A stretch of DNA of 64,000 nt. It comes from Chryseobacterium gleum. GTDB lineage: Bacteria > Bacteroidota > Bacteroidia > Flavobacteriales_D > Sanyastnellaceae. A program made the translations under genes and the position numbers. Shown here one piece after another: positions 1 through 7,619 of this stretch. Position 1 is the first letter of the stretch. Every line of letters starts with the position of its first letter. Under the pieces are notes generated by a model. The model was not told the origin of the DNA, did no database searches, and saw nothing but the letters and a program-made list of their open reading frames with translations. The DNA lies in contig CAMCHP010000004.1 in NCBI GenBank assembly GCA_945874695.1, positions 1 through 64,000 of the forward strand, in the 5' to 3' direction.

Positions 1-329
1 AAAACCGCTTAGCCAAGAACAAATCGCTGCGAACTGAACTTCAGGCTTTGCTTACCGATCAAGACAAAGGCGACTGGGCAACGGTACTTTTCGAGTACTC
101 TTACTCGCCCCATTGGTTCATTAGTGTCATGGATCAATACAATTTTGGGAATCCAAATCCCGCGCAACGTGTGCATTATCTATTCGGAACTGTTGGCTAT
201 ATTGACGGTGCGCATCGCCTCTCCCTCGGATATGGAAAGCGCCGTGAAGGTATTTTTTGTGTAGGTGGGGTTTGCCGAGCCGTACCTGCATCCAACGGAT
301 TTGAAATTACGTATACAACAAGCTTCTAA
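1..329 (+). CDS. DUF6029 family outer-membrane protein, C-terminal fragment
   Basis: The frame is open from base 3 and stops at 327-329, so only about the last 108 residues are present; the start lies outside the window. The visible part has alternating hydrophobic and aromatic strands and ends in a terminal Phe (TYTTSF), as outer-membrane beta-barrels usually do. The wording around DKGDWATVLFEY and the barrel-like C-terminus match my recollection of the DUF6029 family of Bacteroidota, whose function is unknown. The Omp28 gene begins two bases after the stop, so the two are very probably co-transcribed. A family search with the full-length gene would be needed to confirm the assignment. Confidence 0.6.
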   Translation, partial: NRLAKNKSLRTELQALLTDQDKGDWATVLFEYSYSPHWFISVMDQYNFGNPNPAQRVHYLFGTVGYIDGAHRLSLGYGKRREGIFCVGGVCRAVPASNGFEITYTTSF

Positions 330-331
330 GC

Positions 332-1198
332 ATGAACACCATGAAACGAACACTCTTTTTGCTGCCGTTGATGCTTCTCTTATTGAACGCATGTGATGTC
401 ATGGATGACCCTGTTATTCCTTTCACTGTGAATTATGATGAGGAAGAGTATGGGACTCCTCCTGTATTTGAGACACCTACCACCACGACGAAAAACGTGC
501 TCCTCGAAGATTTCACAGCGCATCAATGTGGAAACTGCCCTGATGCTGGGGTAATTGCAGAGCAAATTCTTGCCTCCAATCCAGGGCGTGTTGCGCTCGT
601 CGCGATTCATGCCGGCAACCTTGCTGCGGTAAACCCAAACTCGGTTTTCGATACCGATTGGACAACCCCCGAGGGCAATGTTTACTGGGATCAACTCGAT
701 TTTCAAGCCAACCCACTCGGACGCGTAAACCGCTCTGGTGGCCCGGGTAACTTCTTTAGTCCGGCAGAGTGGGCCACAAAAACTACCGAGTATTTGAACC
801 AACCTGCCATCTGTCAATTGCAAATGGCCTTGAACTATGTCAGCGAAAACAATGAACTGAACATTCACGTGAATGGTCATTTTACAGAGGGCAATACAAA
901 CTCGACCAACTTGGTCGTACTCATTACCGAATCAGAAATCTACGACGCGCAATTGTGGTATGGAAACGATCCTTCAACGGTGAACGACTACCATTTCAAA
1001 CACACCCTGCGCGGCTCCGTGACTGGTGCACTTGGGCTTGAATTCAGCGCGCCAGGCGTAACTGCGGGTACAACCCTTCAAAAAGATTATTCATACGGAT
1101 GGAACGATGCCTGGGATATCAACCATGTTCACATTGTCGCATTCGTATTTGATAACGTAACCGGAGAAGTACTCAATGTTGTTGAAGGTCAGCCGTAA
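332..1198 (+). CDS. Omp28-related outer membrane lipoprotein
   Basis: A 288-residue protein. Residues 1-21 form a lipoprotein signal with lipobox LNAC, so Cys21 is probably lipidated (Cys18 if the second Met is used). A low-complexity acidic and Thr-rich linker follows, then a thioredoxin-like start LLEDFTAHQCGNCPDA with a CxxC pair at Cys66 and Cys69. This is the hallmark of the Omp28 family. The rest is beta-rich. Known family members are surface or outer-membrane proteins of uncertain role, and the CGNC pair suggests redox or disulfide chemistry by inference. It is packed between the DUF6029 gene (2 nt gap) and a beta-barrel gene (23 nt overlap), consistent with one outer-membrane operon. 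Confidence 0.82.
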   Translation: MNTMKRTLFLLPLMLLLLNACDVMDDPVIPFTVNYDEEEYGTPPVFETPTTTTKNVLLEDFTAHQCGNCPDAGVIAEQILASNPGRVALVAIHAGNLAAVNPNSVFDTDWTTPEGNVYWDQLDFQANPLGRVNRSGGPGNFFSPAEWATKTTEYLNQPAICQLQMALNYVSENNELNIHVNGHFTEGNTNSTNLVVLITESEIYDAQLWYGNDPSTVNDYHFKHTLRGSVTGALGLEFSAPGVTAGTTLQKDYSYGWNDAWDINHVHIVAFVFDNVTGEVLNVVEGQP

Positions 1199-1805
1199 TT
1201 TACTCCTATGCCTCGCACTGTTTAGTGCCACGCACGCTTGGAGTCAGGCGAAGTTTCGCGCGGGTTTAACTGCAGGCCTAGCAACCACCCAAGTGCATGG
1301 CGACGCCATTAGTGGCTTCAATAAGCTCGGTTTTTCAGGTGGGCTTTTGGTCGACATTTCAGGCAACGGCCGCTTCAGCGGTGGTTTCGAAATGATATAC
1401 CTTCAGAAAGGAAGCCGTAAACCTGCAAATCCAGACAACGGTGACTTCACTACATGGGGTTATACGTTCCACTACATCGATGTACCTGTATTGCTGACCT
1501 ACCACTTTGACGCTTTTTACGTGCAGGCGGGCATTTACGGCGGTTTTTTAATTGCGGGCGAGTCGGTTTTTGATGGCAGCCCTTTTGAAATCATCAATCC
1601 GGAGATGCGACGCTACGACCTCGGTGTAGCTGCCGGAGTTGGCATTGACATCACTGAACATTGGGCCGCAAATTTGCGGTATTCGAACAGTGTTGTGCCG
1701 ATACGCAAAGCACCAGATGGCGCGAGCATTACCCGCTTCTATGATGCCGGAATGCTCAACATTGTTGCGCAACTTGCTCTGGTGTATCGTTTAGGGGCAG
1801 AATGA
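1176..1805 (+). CDS. PorT-like outer membrane beta-barrel protein
   Basis: A 209-residue protein with a clear Sec signal peptide (cleavage likely near residue 24, after THAWSQA). Short amphipathic strands follow, and phrases such as FRAGLTAGLATTQ, GFSGGLLVDI and GGFEMIYLQKGSRK are characteristic of the outer-membrane beta-barrel (PorT or OMP_b-brl_2) family of Bacteroidota. The predicted location is the outer membrane. The ATG at 1176 overlaps the end of the Omp28 gene by 23 nt, which implies translational coupling within the operon. The precise function cannot be read from the sequence. PorT proper takes part in type IX secretion, but many paralogs do not, so I do not assign that role. Confidence 0.75.
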   Translation: MLLKVSRNLLLCLALFSATHAWSQAKFRAGLTAGLATTQVHGDAISGFNKLGFSGGLLVDISGNGRFSGGFEMIYLQKGSRKPANPDNGDFTTWGYTFHYIDVPVLLTYHFDAFYVQAGIYGGFLIAGESVFDGSPFEIINPEMRRYDLGVAAGVGIDITEHWAANLRYSNSVVPIRKAPDGASITRFYDAGMLNIVAQLALVYRLGAE

Positions 1806-2036
1806 CAATATAGTTTATTGAAATGCCCTTGCCGTATCGGGATTGAGGCAACGGTTTCCAAAGTTGATTTCTTCAGCGCTCACGCCTCGGTTGGTGGCTC
1901 GAATCATAAGCTGTTACAACACAATCTCTCTTCGACCGCGTGGGCTCACCTTCTTGCGTCAAATCAGAAGTAGTGGCCAATAGTTCTCACCGCCTAGTCT
2001 TCCGAAATCGAAAGATTGGCAATACCTTTCGGTCGC

Positions 2037-3281
2037 GTGAAGAAGAAACTTGGCATTGTGACCACATGGTTCGAACGCGGGGCAACTCACGTTTCGCTGG
2101 CCTACATTGCAGCTCTGCAAGAGGCCTTTGACATACGCGTCTATGCACGTGGCGGCGACGCCTTTCCTATGCATGATCCCAAATGGAACATGCCGTGGGT
2201 GCATTGGGGTGAATTTATACCCGGAGCCCCATCAACAACCATTGATCGCCGTGATTTCATGCGGTGGCTGAAGCGGGAACAAATTGATATCTTAATCTTT
2301 AACGAGCAACAAAGCTGGGACATCTTGCTTTATTTGCGCAATACCGACCTAAATTGGCCCGCTGGGCGTCCGCTCATGGGGGCCTACATCGACTACTATA
2401 CCGCGCAAACAGTGCCCTTTTTCGCTTTGTACGACTTTGTACTGTGCAACACCCAGCGTCATCTGAGTGTGTTTACCAACCACAAACAAGCGCTGTACAT
2501 CCCTTGGGGAGTCAACGTGAAGGCATTTCCTGTCGCAGAACCTGTACAAGACCGCCCTGTTACATTCTTTCATTCACTCGGTTACAACCCTGAGCGCAAA
2601 GGCACCGATTTGGTCGTTGAGGCTTTCAATCGCATGAAAAACACCGAGGCCTTGCTCATTTTACATGCACAGCGTCCGTTGCACGATTTTCCTGCGCTTG
2701 AAAGGCTCATTGGCGCCAATCCGCGAATTAAGTGGATTGACCGCGAAGTGGCGCCTCCAGGCTTGTACACCTTGGGCGACGTCTATGTTTACCCCTCACG
2801 CCTCGACGGCATCGGCTTGTCGCTACCAGAGGCCTTGGCGAGTGGTTTACCTGCCATTGTGACCGACGAAGCACCGATGAATGCGTTCATCGAAGAAGAT
2901 GTAAACGGCTGGTGCATACCGGTCGCTTCACGCGCACTGCGCCAAGATGGGTATTATTGGCCCATGGCGGTTGTTGATGTTTTCGCCCTAGCCGGGCGGA
3001 TGGATACGCTCGCTGCCAACCCCGCGGTACTCAAAAAATACCAAGAGCAAGCACGCAAACATGCCGAACAACACCTCAATTGGATGGCGAACAGCGCCGA
3101 ACTTGCCACAGCGTTGGGAAAATTGACGCATCAAACCTGTCCGGCAGACATTCTAGAAGCATGCGCCCAGCATGAGCAAAATGTTCAGCAAAATGTAAAA
3201 TTGAAACACCGCATACACCGCTTGCTGATCGCACTGGGTGCGCGCAAAGTCAAGCGCTTGTTGGCTGGCAGAAGATCGTAA
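2037..3281 (+). CDS. glycosyltransferase, GT4-like (group 1)
   Basis: About 414 residues from the GTG at 2037. A TTG at 2016 in the same frame is possible, but the GTG fits better because a TACCTTTC promoter-like element lies at 2022-2029. The N-terminal half starts with KLGIVTTWFERGATHVS, the usual opening of a GT-B fold. The C-terminal half carries YPSRLDGIGLSLPEALASG, the ExxxxxxxE-type nucleotide-sugar binding motif of GT4 enzymes, then GLPAIVTDEAP. It probably transfers a sugar from an activated donor onto a cell-surface glycan on the cytoplasmic side of the membrane. Donor and acceptor are unknown. It heads a run of three glycosyltransferases on the same strand. A hairpin-repeat copy lies in frame at 2982-3002 and encodes part of FALAGRMD. 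Confidence 0.85.
   Translation: MKKKLGIVTTWFERGATHVSLAYIAALQEAFDIRVYARGGDAFPMHDPKWNMPWVHWGEFIPGAPSTTIDRRDFMRWLKREQIDILIFNEQQSWDILLYLRNTDLNWPAGRPLMGAYIDYYTAQTVPFFALYDFVLCNTQRHLSVFTNHKQALYIPWGVNVKAFPVAEPVQDRPVTFFHSLGYNPERKGTDLVVEAFNRMKNTEALLILHAQRPLHDFPALERLIGANPRIKWIDREVAPPGLYTLGDVYVYPSRLDGIGLSLPEALASGLPAIVTDEAPMNAFIEEDVNGWCIPVASRALRQDGYYWPMAVVDVFALAGRMDTLAANPAVLKKYQEQARKHAEQHLNWMANSAELATALGKLTHQTCPADILEACAQHEQNVQQNVKLKHRIHRLLIALGARKVKRLLAGRRS
2982..3002 (-). repeat. CATC-hairpin repeat copy 1
   Basis: Leader CATC, stem CGCCC/GGGCG, loop GGCTA, then AA. Antisense within the GT4-like gene. The stem sequence is unique to this copy and still pairs perfectly. Confidence 0.75.
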
Positions 3282-3370
3282 CGACTGTCATCAGTTGGGT
3301 GCAAGGTTACAATATCACAGGGTCAGCCAATAAATGATGAACGTGCGTCATTTCTTTGCACCTTAGCAGG

Positions 3371-4450
3371 GTGAAAAACCGCGTTATTTGGATCATTTCA
3401 CCCGAGGCTTGGGGTGAACATTTACTCTCCAAGCATCAGTACGCCATTGCCTTGACCCGTCGCGGCAATGAAGTCGTATTTATTGAGCCCGACCAGGGTC
3501 TTCGCACGGTGCGTGAAGTGCCCGGCATTTCTGAATTGCAATTGCTCGACTGGAAGCCCGTTCAGGGATTGCGACGCTTTCCAAAGCCCGTGGCGCGCTA
3601 CATTCAGCGGCGTGAGTTACTTGCCATTGCAAGAAAAACCCAAACCCGTCCTGACCTCATTTGGTCGTTTGACAACTCCCGTTTTTTTGATCTAGATGCC
3701 AATCCGTTTGGGGCGCGCACGATTCACCATGTAGTTGACCTTAATCAAAACTTTGAGTTCTCCCGTGCGGCAAGCTCTGCTCAATTGTGTTTAGGCACAA
3801 CCCGGTACATCACCGCAAAATTGAAGGCCTTTAATTCGAACAGCCATTTAATTGGTCACGGTTGTGATCCGGTTGCGTGTGCCGATTGGAAGCCCCAAAA
3901 CCGTTTAAAAAAACAAGTGGTGTACAGTGGGAACCTGTTAATTCCTTTGCTTGATCACGAGCTATTGCGCACTGCGATTGAAGCGCATCCTGAGGTTGAT
4001 TTTCATTTCTTGGGGGCCTATACACGAAGCAACGTAAGCCTGCAACCGCATGCAGAAGCGCTCGCCTTCATTGCATATTTGCAAGGTCGAGCGAACGTTC
4101 GCTTGCATGGCGCTTTGCGCGGGGCAGCATACCACAAGGCCTTGGAATTGGCTGATTTGTTCATTGTTGCCTATCGGCAAGATGCGCATGAGCAAATCGC
4201 AAATCCGCACAAGATCCCTGAGCTTTTATCAACCGGACGCGCCATCGTAAGCGTCGTGCTCGACTTCTACCGCGATCTTGATCTCCTTTACATGGCACAT
4301 GATGGAGCGACTTGGCAAAACCTACTGAACGCAAGTTTGAACGACTTGGACCAGGTTAACAGCATCGCCTTGCAAACCAAGCGCAAGAACTGGGCCTTTC
4401 AGCACAGCTATGATCAGCAAATTAACCTCATCGCTGAATGGCTCTCGTGA
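3371..4450 (+). CDS. glycosyltransferase, GT4-like
   Basis: About 359 residues from the GTG at 3371; the open frame extends upstream to a TTG at 3356, but homologs usually open near KNRVIWIISPEAWGEHL. The protein has a GT-B layout: an N-terminal region including RRGNEVVFIEP, a central segment (LIGHGCDPVACADW) and a C-terminal sugar-nucleotide part with ANPHKIPELLSTGRAIVS, a conserved signature of group 1 transferases. It likely acts in surface polysaccharide assembly, with unknown substrate. It overlaps the following GT2 gene by 13 nt and shares its strand, so the two are translationally coupled. No signal peptide or membrane segment is evident, which fits a cytosolic or membrane-associated enzyme. 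Confidence 0.82.
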   Translation: MKNRVIWIISPEAWGEHLLSKHQYAIALTRRGNEVVFIEPDQGLRTVREVPGISELQLLDWKPVQGLRRFPKPVARYIQRRELLAIARKTQTRPDLIWSFDNSRFFDLDANPFGARTIHHVVDLNQNFEFSRAASSAQLCLGTTRYITAKLKAFNSNSHLIGHGCDPVACADWKPQNRLKKQVVYSGNLLIPLLDHELLRTAIEAHPEVDFHFLGAYTRSNVSLQPHAEALAFIAYLQGRANVRLHGALRGAAYHKALELADLFIVAYRQDAHEQIANPHKIPELLSTGRAIVSVVLDFYRDLDLLYMAHDGATWQNLLNASLNDLDQVNSIALQTKRKNWAFQHSYDQQINLIAEWLS

Positions 4451-5247
4451 ACACCCCATTGGTAAGTATCATTTTGCCGGTTCACAATGGCGCCTTGACC
4501 CTTGATGATGCCATACAAAGCGTGTTGCAACAAGATTACCCACATTGGGAGTTGATCATCATCGACAATGCAAGCACCGACGCCAGCGTAGCGCGTATTG
4601 AATGCTACACCGATGTGCGCATTAGCCTTATATCTGAGCCGGCGCTTGGGGTAAGTCGGGCACGTAATCGCGGTTTAGATTTGGCCCGCGGGGCATTCAT
4701 TTGCTTCCTAGACGCTGATGATCGCCTGCCGCAGGCGAGTTTACGGGTGCGCCTTGAGTACGCAGAAATGCATGCGCACCTTGCATTGATTGACGGATCA
4801 GTAGTGACTTACGCTGCCGATTTCACGAACCCAATTGCCCATTGGACACCCACATTTACAGGAAACTACACCAATGAGTTGGCGTGCCAAACGGGATCTT
4901 GCTTTCGTGGCGTTACGGCGATGGTGCGCAGCACAGCCATTGGCGATGTTCGTTTCCCGATCAACCAAAGTCATGCTGAGGACCTGAGTTTTTACTTGCA
5001 ACTCGCGCTTCGTGGCGCAAAATATGGGTTTGTCGAAGATGTGGTGTACCACATCCGTCAGCGCCCCGACTCTGCCATGTCAAACCTTGAAGGCCTCGCC
5101 GCGGGCTACCGTGCACTTCTGCCTTTGATTGAGACCCTGCATCCGGCCGTTCAGGCCGAATACAAAAAAAGAGTGCGAAAAATTGTATTTCGAAGTGCGC
5201 TAAAGGCTGGCCACATTGCCCTTGCGCTGCGCTCATTGAGCTGGTGA
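4438..5247 (+). CDS. glycosyltransferase family 2
   Basis: A 269-residue enzyme with the GT-A fold signature of family 2. Residues 8-50 contain SIILPVHNGALTLDDAIQSV and LIIIDNASTD, and the metal-binding DxD-type motif is in CFLDADDRLP. It is an inverting transferase by family knowledge, and probably extends the same glycan as the two preceding genes. It starts 13 nt inside the upstream glycosyltransferase gene (ATG 4438, alternative GTG 4447). Its 3' end overlaps the convergent DinB gene by 15 nt. Near the C-terminus a hairpin repeat at 5140-5160 encodes HPAVQAE in frame. A separate 17-nt perfect palindrome lies at 4722-4738 next to the DxD codons. Confidence 0.9.
   Translation: MALVNTPLVSIILPVHNGALTLDDAIQSVLQQDYPHWELIIIDNASTDASVARIECYTDVRISLISEPALGVSRARNRGLDLARGAFICFLDADDRLPQASLRVRLEYAEMHAHLALIDGSVVTYAADFTNPIAHWTPTFTGNYTNELACQTGSCFRGVTAMVRSTAIGDVRFPINQSHAEDLSFYLQLALRGAKYGFVEDVVYHIRQRPDSAMSNLEGLAAGYRALLPLIETLHPAVQAEYKKRVRKIVFRSALKAGHIALALRSLSW
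5140..5160 (+). repeat. CATC-hairpin repeat copy 2
   Basis: Leader CATC, stem CGGCC/GGCCG, loop GTTCA, then AA. Sense orientation inside the GT2 gene, read as HPAVQAE. Confidence 0.8.
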
Positions 5248-5778
5248 ACAAGCCCGTTGCGCTTGCTGCATGTGGCGCTCATTGTGGTAAATGACAACAC
5301 GGAGCGTATCGCCCAACTTCAATTTCAACCATGTACTAATGCTAATTGCGGTTCTGGTTCGGTTGAGATCGACCTTATTAGCCGCTTCAAGCAAATGCAG
5401 GAAGTCGTTTTGTTGGTTGATGAAACGCGATAAAGTTGAGGCTGTGAGGAGGCTTCCGGCTGGATTCATACTTGCAAAGGTCTTCATGCGGTTGAGCTTC
5501 GCTTTGGGCAACATGCTCATCGCGAAGTAGTTGCCAAGTAAGCCAGGTCTGAATCGGTGTTGCTGCGCTTCAGGTGCAGTTTTCAGCCGTTTTTGTATCT
5601 CGGGAATGTAAAAGTCGCCGTAGCGGTTGAGATGCTCAAGGCACTCGAGCGCACTCCAGGCGTTTGGGGCAGGCCTTGCATTGAGTGCTTCCATGGGAAG
5701 GTGTTTCCATTCTTCAACCAATCGCATGTGGTGGTTGACGTAATTGGTCAATTCCTTGATGATGGCCTCGTTTTGCAT
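5233..5778 (-). CDS. DinB family protein (DinB_2-like)
   Basis: A 181-residue, all-alpha protein. The four-helix-bundle pattern and the phrases NAWSALECLEHLNRYGDFY and VVIYHNERHMQQAQR match the DinB / YfiT-like superfamily. These proteins commonly bind a divalent metal through three His residues; here His51 (in ECLEHLNRY) and the paired His near the C-terminus (YHNERHMQQ) are candidates. Members are putative thiol-dependent transferases or damage-induced proteins of mostly unknown substrate. The gene lies downstream of the Crp/Fnr regulator on the same strand, with a 56 nt gap that contains a perfect FNR-type palindrome. Its 3' end overlaps the convergent GT2 gene by 15 nt. Confidence 0.8.
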   Translation of the reverse strand: MQNEAIIKELTNYVNHHMRLVEEWKHLPMEALNARPAPNAWSALECLEHLNRYGDFYIPEIQKRLKTAPEAQQHRFRPGLLGNYFAMSMLPKAKLNRMKTFASMNPAGSLLTASTLSRFINQQNDFLHLLEAANKVDLNRTRTAISISTWLKLKLGDTLRVVIYHNERHMQQAQRACSPAQ

Positions 5779-5824
5779 TGCTCAAAAGTTTCGACAAAGG
5801 TGGTTCGAAACGCACAAGCTACAC

Positions 5825-5838
5825 TTGATTGAAATCAA
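5825..5838. promoter_or_regulatory. candidate Crp/Fnr-family operator
   Basis: The 14-nt sequence reads TTGAT-TGAA-ATCAA, an exact match to the FNR-type consensus TTGAT(N4)ATCAA. It begins 46 nt upstream of the DinB start codon and overlaps the stop codon of the Crp/Fnr-family gene itself. The position suits local control of DinB by that regulator. This is inference: AT-rich palindromes also arise by chance. Confidence 0.4.
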
Positions 5839-6392
5839 GAATTCTTAATGCGCGACAGGGTTTCAGGAGTCATGCGTAAATAATCGGCGATGTACTTGTG
5901 CGGCACCTCTTGAAAAAGTTGTGGGCTGCGCTCAAGCACCCGTCGGTAACGCTCGGCAGGAGCACCAGTAAGCACATCACGTTCGCGTTCCATTTGCTGC
6001 AGCACGAGCCGCTCGAGCAGTTCACTGTACGCTTGATAGCGTTCAGCGCGCACATGGGCATCGCTTTGCTGAAGCACCTGTTGAAAATCGGCCCGAGATA
6101 TTCGGCGAACCGTTGTTTTTCGAAGCGCCTGGACAAAAAAGAGCGTGGGTTGATCGGTTAGAAACGCATCTAAAAGCGCAAACAAATTTCCCGAATAGGC
6201 GAAACGTGTAGTTTGTTCATGGCCGTCTTCATTGCTGAAAATTCGAAAACACCCTTCCTCGACCCAATACACGTTCTTCTCGAAAGCCCCGGGCGTGCAA
6301 AGGTAAGCATGGCGCTTAAACACGATGGGCGGCGCTGCTTCAAATTCGAGCCAAAGCGCCTCAAGGAGGTTTTGATAGGGCATTTCAGACAT
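5835..6392 (-). CDS. Crp/Fnr family transcriptional regulator
   Basis: A 185-residue regulator with an N-terminal cyclic-nucleotide-binding-like barrel (roughly residues 20-110, with VYWVEEGCFRIF and GHEQTTRFAYSGNLFALLDAF). A long dimerisation helix follows (YSELLERLVLQQMERERD), then a short winged helix ending in HKYIADYLRMTPETLSRIKNS, which is the recognition-helix region. No Cys cluster for an Fe-S centre is visible, so it belongs with the Crp-like Bacteroidota regulators of unknown ligand rather than true FNR. It is divergent from the wecB gene and followed by DinB, the likely regulated neighbour. Its length is typical for the group. Confidence 0.88.
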   Translation of the reverse strand: MSEMPYQNLLEALWLEFEAAPPIVFKRHAYLCTPGAFEKNVYWVEEGCFRIFSNEDGHEQTTRFAYSGNLFALLDAFLTDQPTLFFVQALRKTTVRRISRADFQQVLQQSDAHVRAERYQAYSELLERLVLQQMERERDVLTGAPAERYRRVLERSPQLFQEVPHKYIADYLRMTPETLSRIKNS

Positions 6393-6509
6393 AGAGGCTA
6401 ATCAAAGCGCATTCGTATGAAGCAAGATATGACAAAAGCAAGCAATAAAGCAATGGACAGGGCCAAGGGACAGGCATGAAAGGCCGCGAACTTCTTTTAT
6501 CTTGCAGCC

Positions 6510-7619
6510 ATGAAGATCGATGTTGTGATTGGTACACGGCCTGAAGCCATAAAGCTCGCACCCGTGGTGCGCGCCTTAAACGACTACGGCGGATTTACGG
6601 TGCGCACCATTTTCACGGGGCAGCATACCTCGCTGATGGCTGGCATTGAAACGCTTTTTGATTTACGGCCAGACCTGACGCTCGACGCGATGCCCGCTAA
6701 CGCTTCGTTAAACGAACTCAATGCCCGGTTGCTTGCACAGTTGGGTTTGAGTTTTTCGGCCTGTCGGCCGGATGTGGTTGTGGTTCAAGGCGACACTTCA
6801 TCCGCATTTTACGGGGCTTTGGCCGCTTACAACGAACAAATTCCTGTAGCACACGTGGAAGCGGGTTTGCGCACGGGCGACCGCAATGCCCCATGGCCTG
6901 AAGAGGTGCACCGCAGCGCCTTGGCGCGAATCGCTGAACTTCACTTTGCCCCCACACAGAAGGCTTTTAACCAACTGAAAAAAGAAGGATGTACCAACGT
7001 GCACTTAACTGGAAATACAGTTGTTGACGCCTTGCAGTGGATACGCGCTGCGCATCCAAGCGCGACAAAAGCCAATACAATGCGCAAGCAAATCTTGGTC
7101 ACCGTGCATCGCCGAGAGGCTTTTGATCGCCAACTTGAGCAAATCTTTCGAGCCATTCGATATTTGGTCGATCAGCACGATGAGATCGATGTGTTGTTTC
7201 CCGTGCATTTGAATCCCGTGGTGCAAGGCATGGCCAAGCGCTATTTGGCGGATCATCCGCGTATAAATCTTTGCGCACCCCTGAACTACCTTGAAATGGT
7301 GCACGCCATGGAAAGCAGTTATTTACTCATGACCGACAGCGGCGGCTTGCAAGAGGAGGCGCCATCGTATCAATTGCCCACTTTGGTACTTCGCGAAAAA
7401 ACAGAGCGCACTGAAGCCCTCGACGCGGGCGTTGCGTACTTGTGCGGCACTGACTTTGATGCGATAGTCAACGCAGCGCATCGACTGATCACTGATCAAG
7501 CGGCCCATGCAGCGATGCGCAAATCAGGCAACCCATTCGGCGATGGTTTGGCCGCTATCCGCATCACCGAAATTCTTGTTCACCACTTTGCGCCCAATCC
7601 TGAAATGTCATCGTTGTGA
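6510..7619 (+). CDS. wecB: UDP-N-acetylglucosamine 2-epimerase (non-hydrolysing)
   Basis: A 369-residue enzyme that interconverts UDP-GlcNAc and UDP-ManNAc for cell-surface polysaccharide. It opens with MKIDVVIGTRPEAIKLAPVV, the family hallmark. The active-site segments HVEAGLRTGDRNAPWPEE and TDSGGLQEEAPSYQLPTLVLR, with the REKTER signature, are intact. Length is normal. The stop overlaps the GTG of the next gene by 4 nt (GTGA), so it is translationally coupled to the double glycosyltransferase, which may use the product. No UDP-ManNAc dehydrogenase is adjacent. A TATCTTGC element close to the ATG resembles the Bacteroidota -7 box. A hairpin repeat lies in frame at 6755-6774. Confidence 0.93.
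   Translation: MKIDVVIGTRPEAIKLAPVVRALNDYGGFTVRTIFTGQHTSLMAGIETLFDLRPDLTLDAMPANASLNELNARLLAQLGLSFSACRPDVVVVQGDTSSAFYGALAAYNEQIPVAHVEAGLRTGDRNAPWPEEVHRSALARIAELHFAPTQKAFNQLKKEGCTNVHLTGNTVVDALQWIRAAHPSATKANTMRKQILVTVHRREAFDRQLEQIFRAIRYLVDQHDEIDVLFPVHLNPVVQGMAKRYLADHPRINLCAPLNYLEMVHAMESSYLLMTDSGGLQEEAPSYQLPTLVLREKTERTEALDAGVAYLCGTDFDAIVNAAHRLITDQAAHAAMRKSGNPFGDGLAAIRITEILVHHFAPNPEMSSL
6755..6774 (-). repeat. CATC-hairpin repeat copy 3
   Basis: Leader CATC, stem CGGCC/GGCCG, loop GACA, then AA. Antisense inside wecB, read by the gene as SACRPDV. Confidence 0.78.

Noticed and set aside
1806-2036. Possible small RNA or gene in the 231-nt gap
   Set aside because: Only weak hairpins and no supported frame; I see nothing definite.
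4722-4738. 17-nt perfect palindrome TCGCCTGC-C-GCAGGCGA in the GT2 gene
   Set aside because: It lacks the CATC leader and the G..A loop, so it is not counted as a member of the repeat family. It may be a different repeat or chance.
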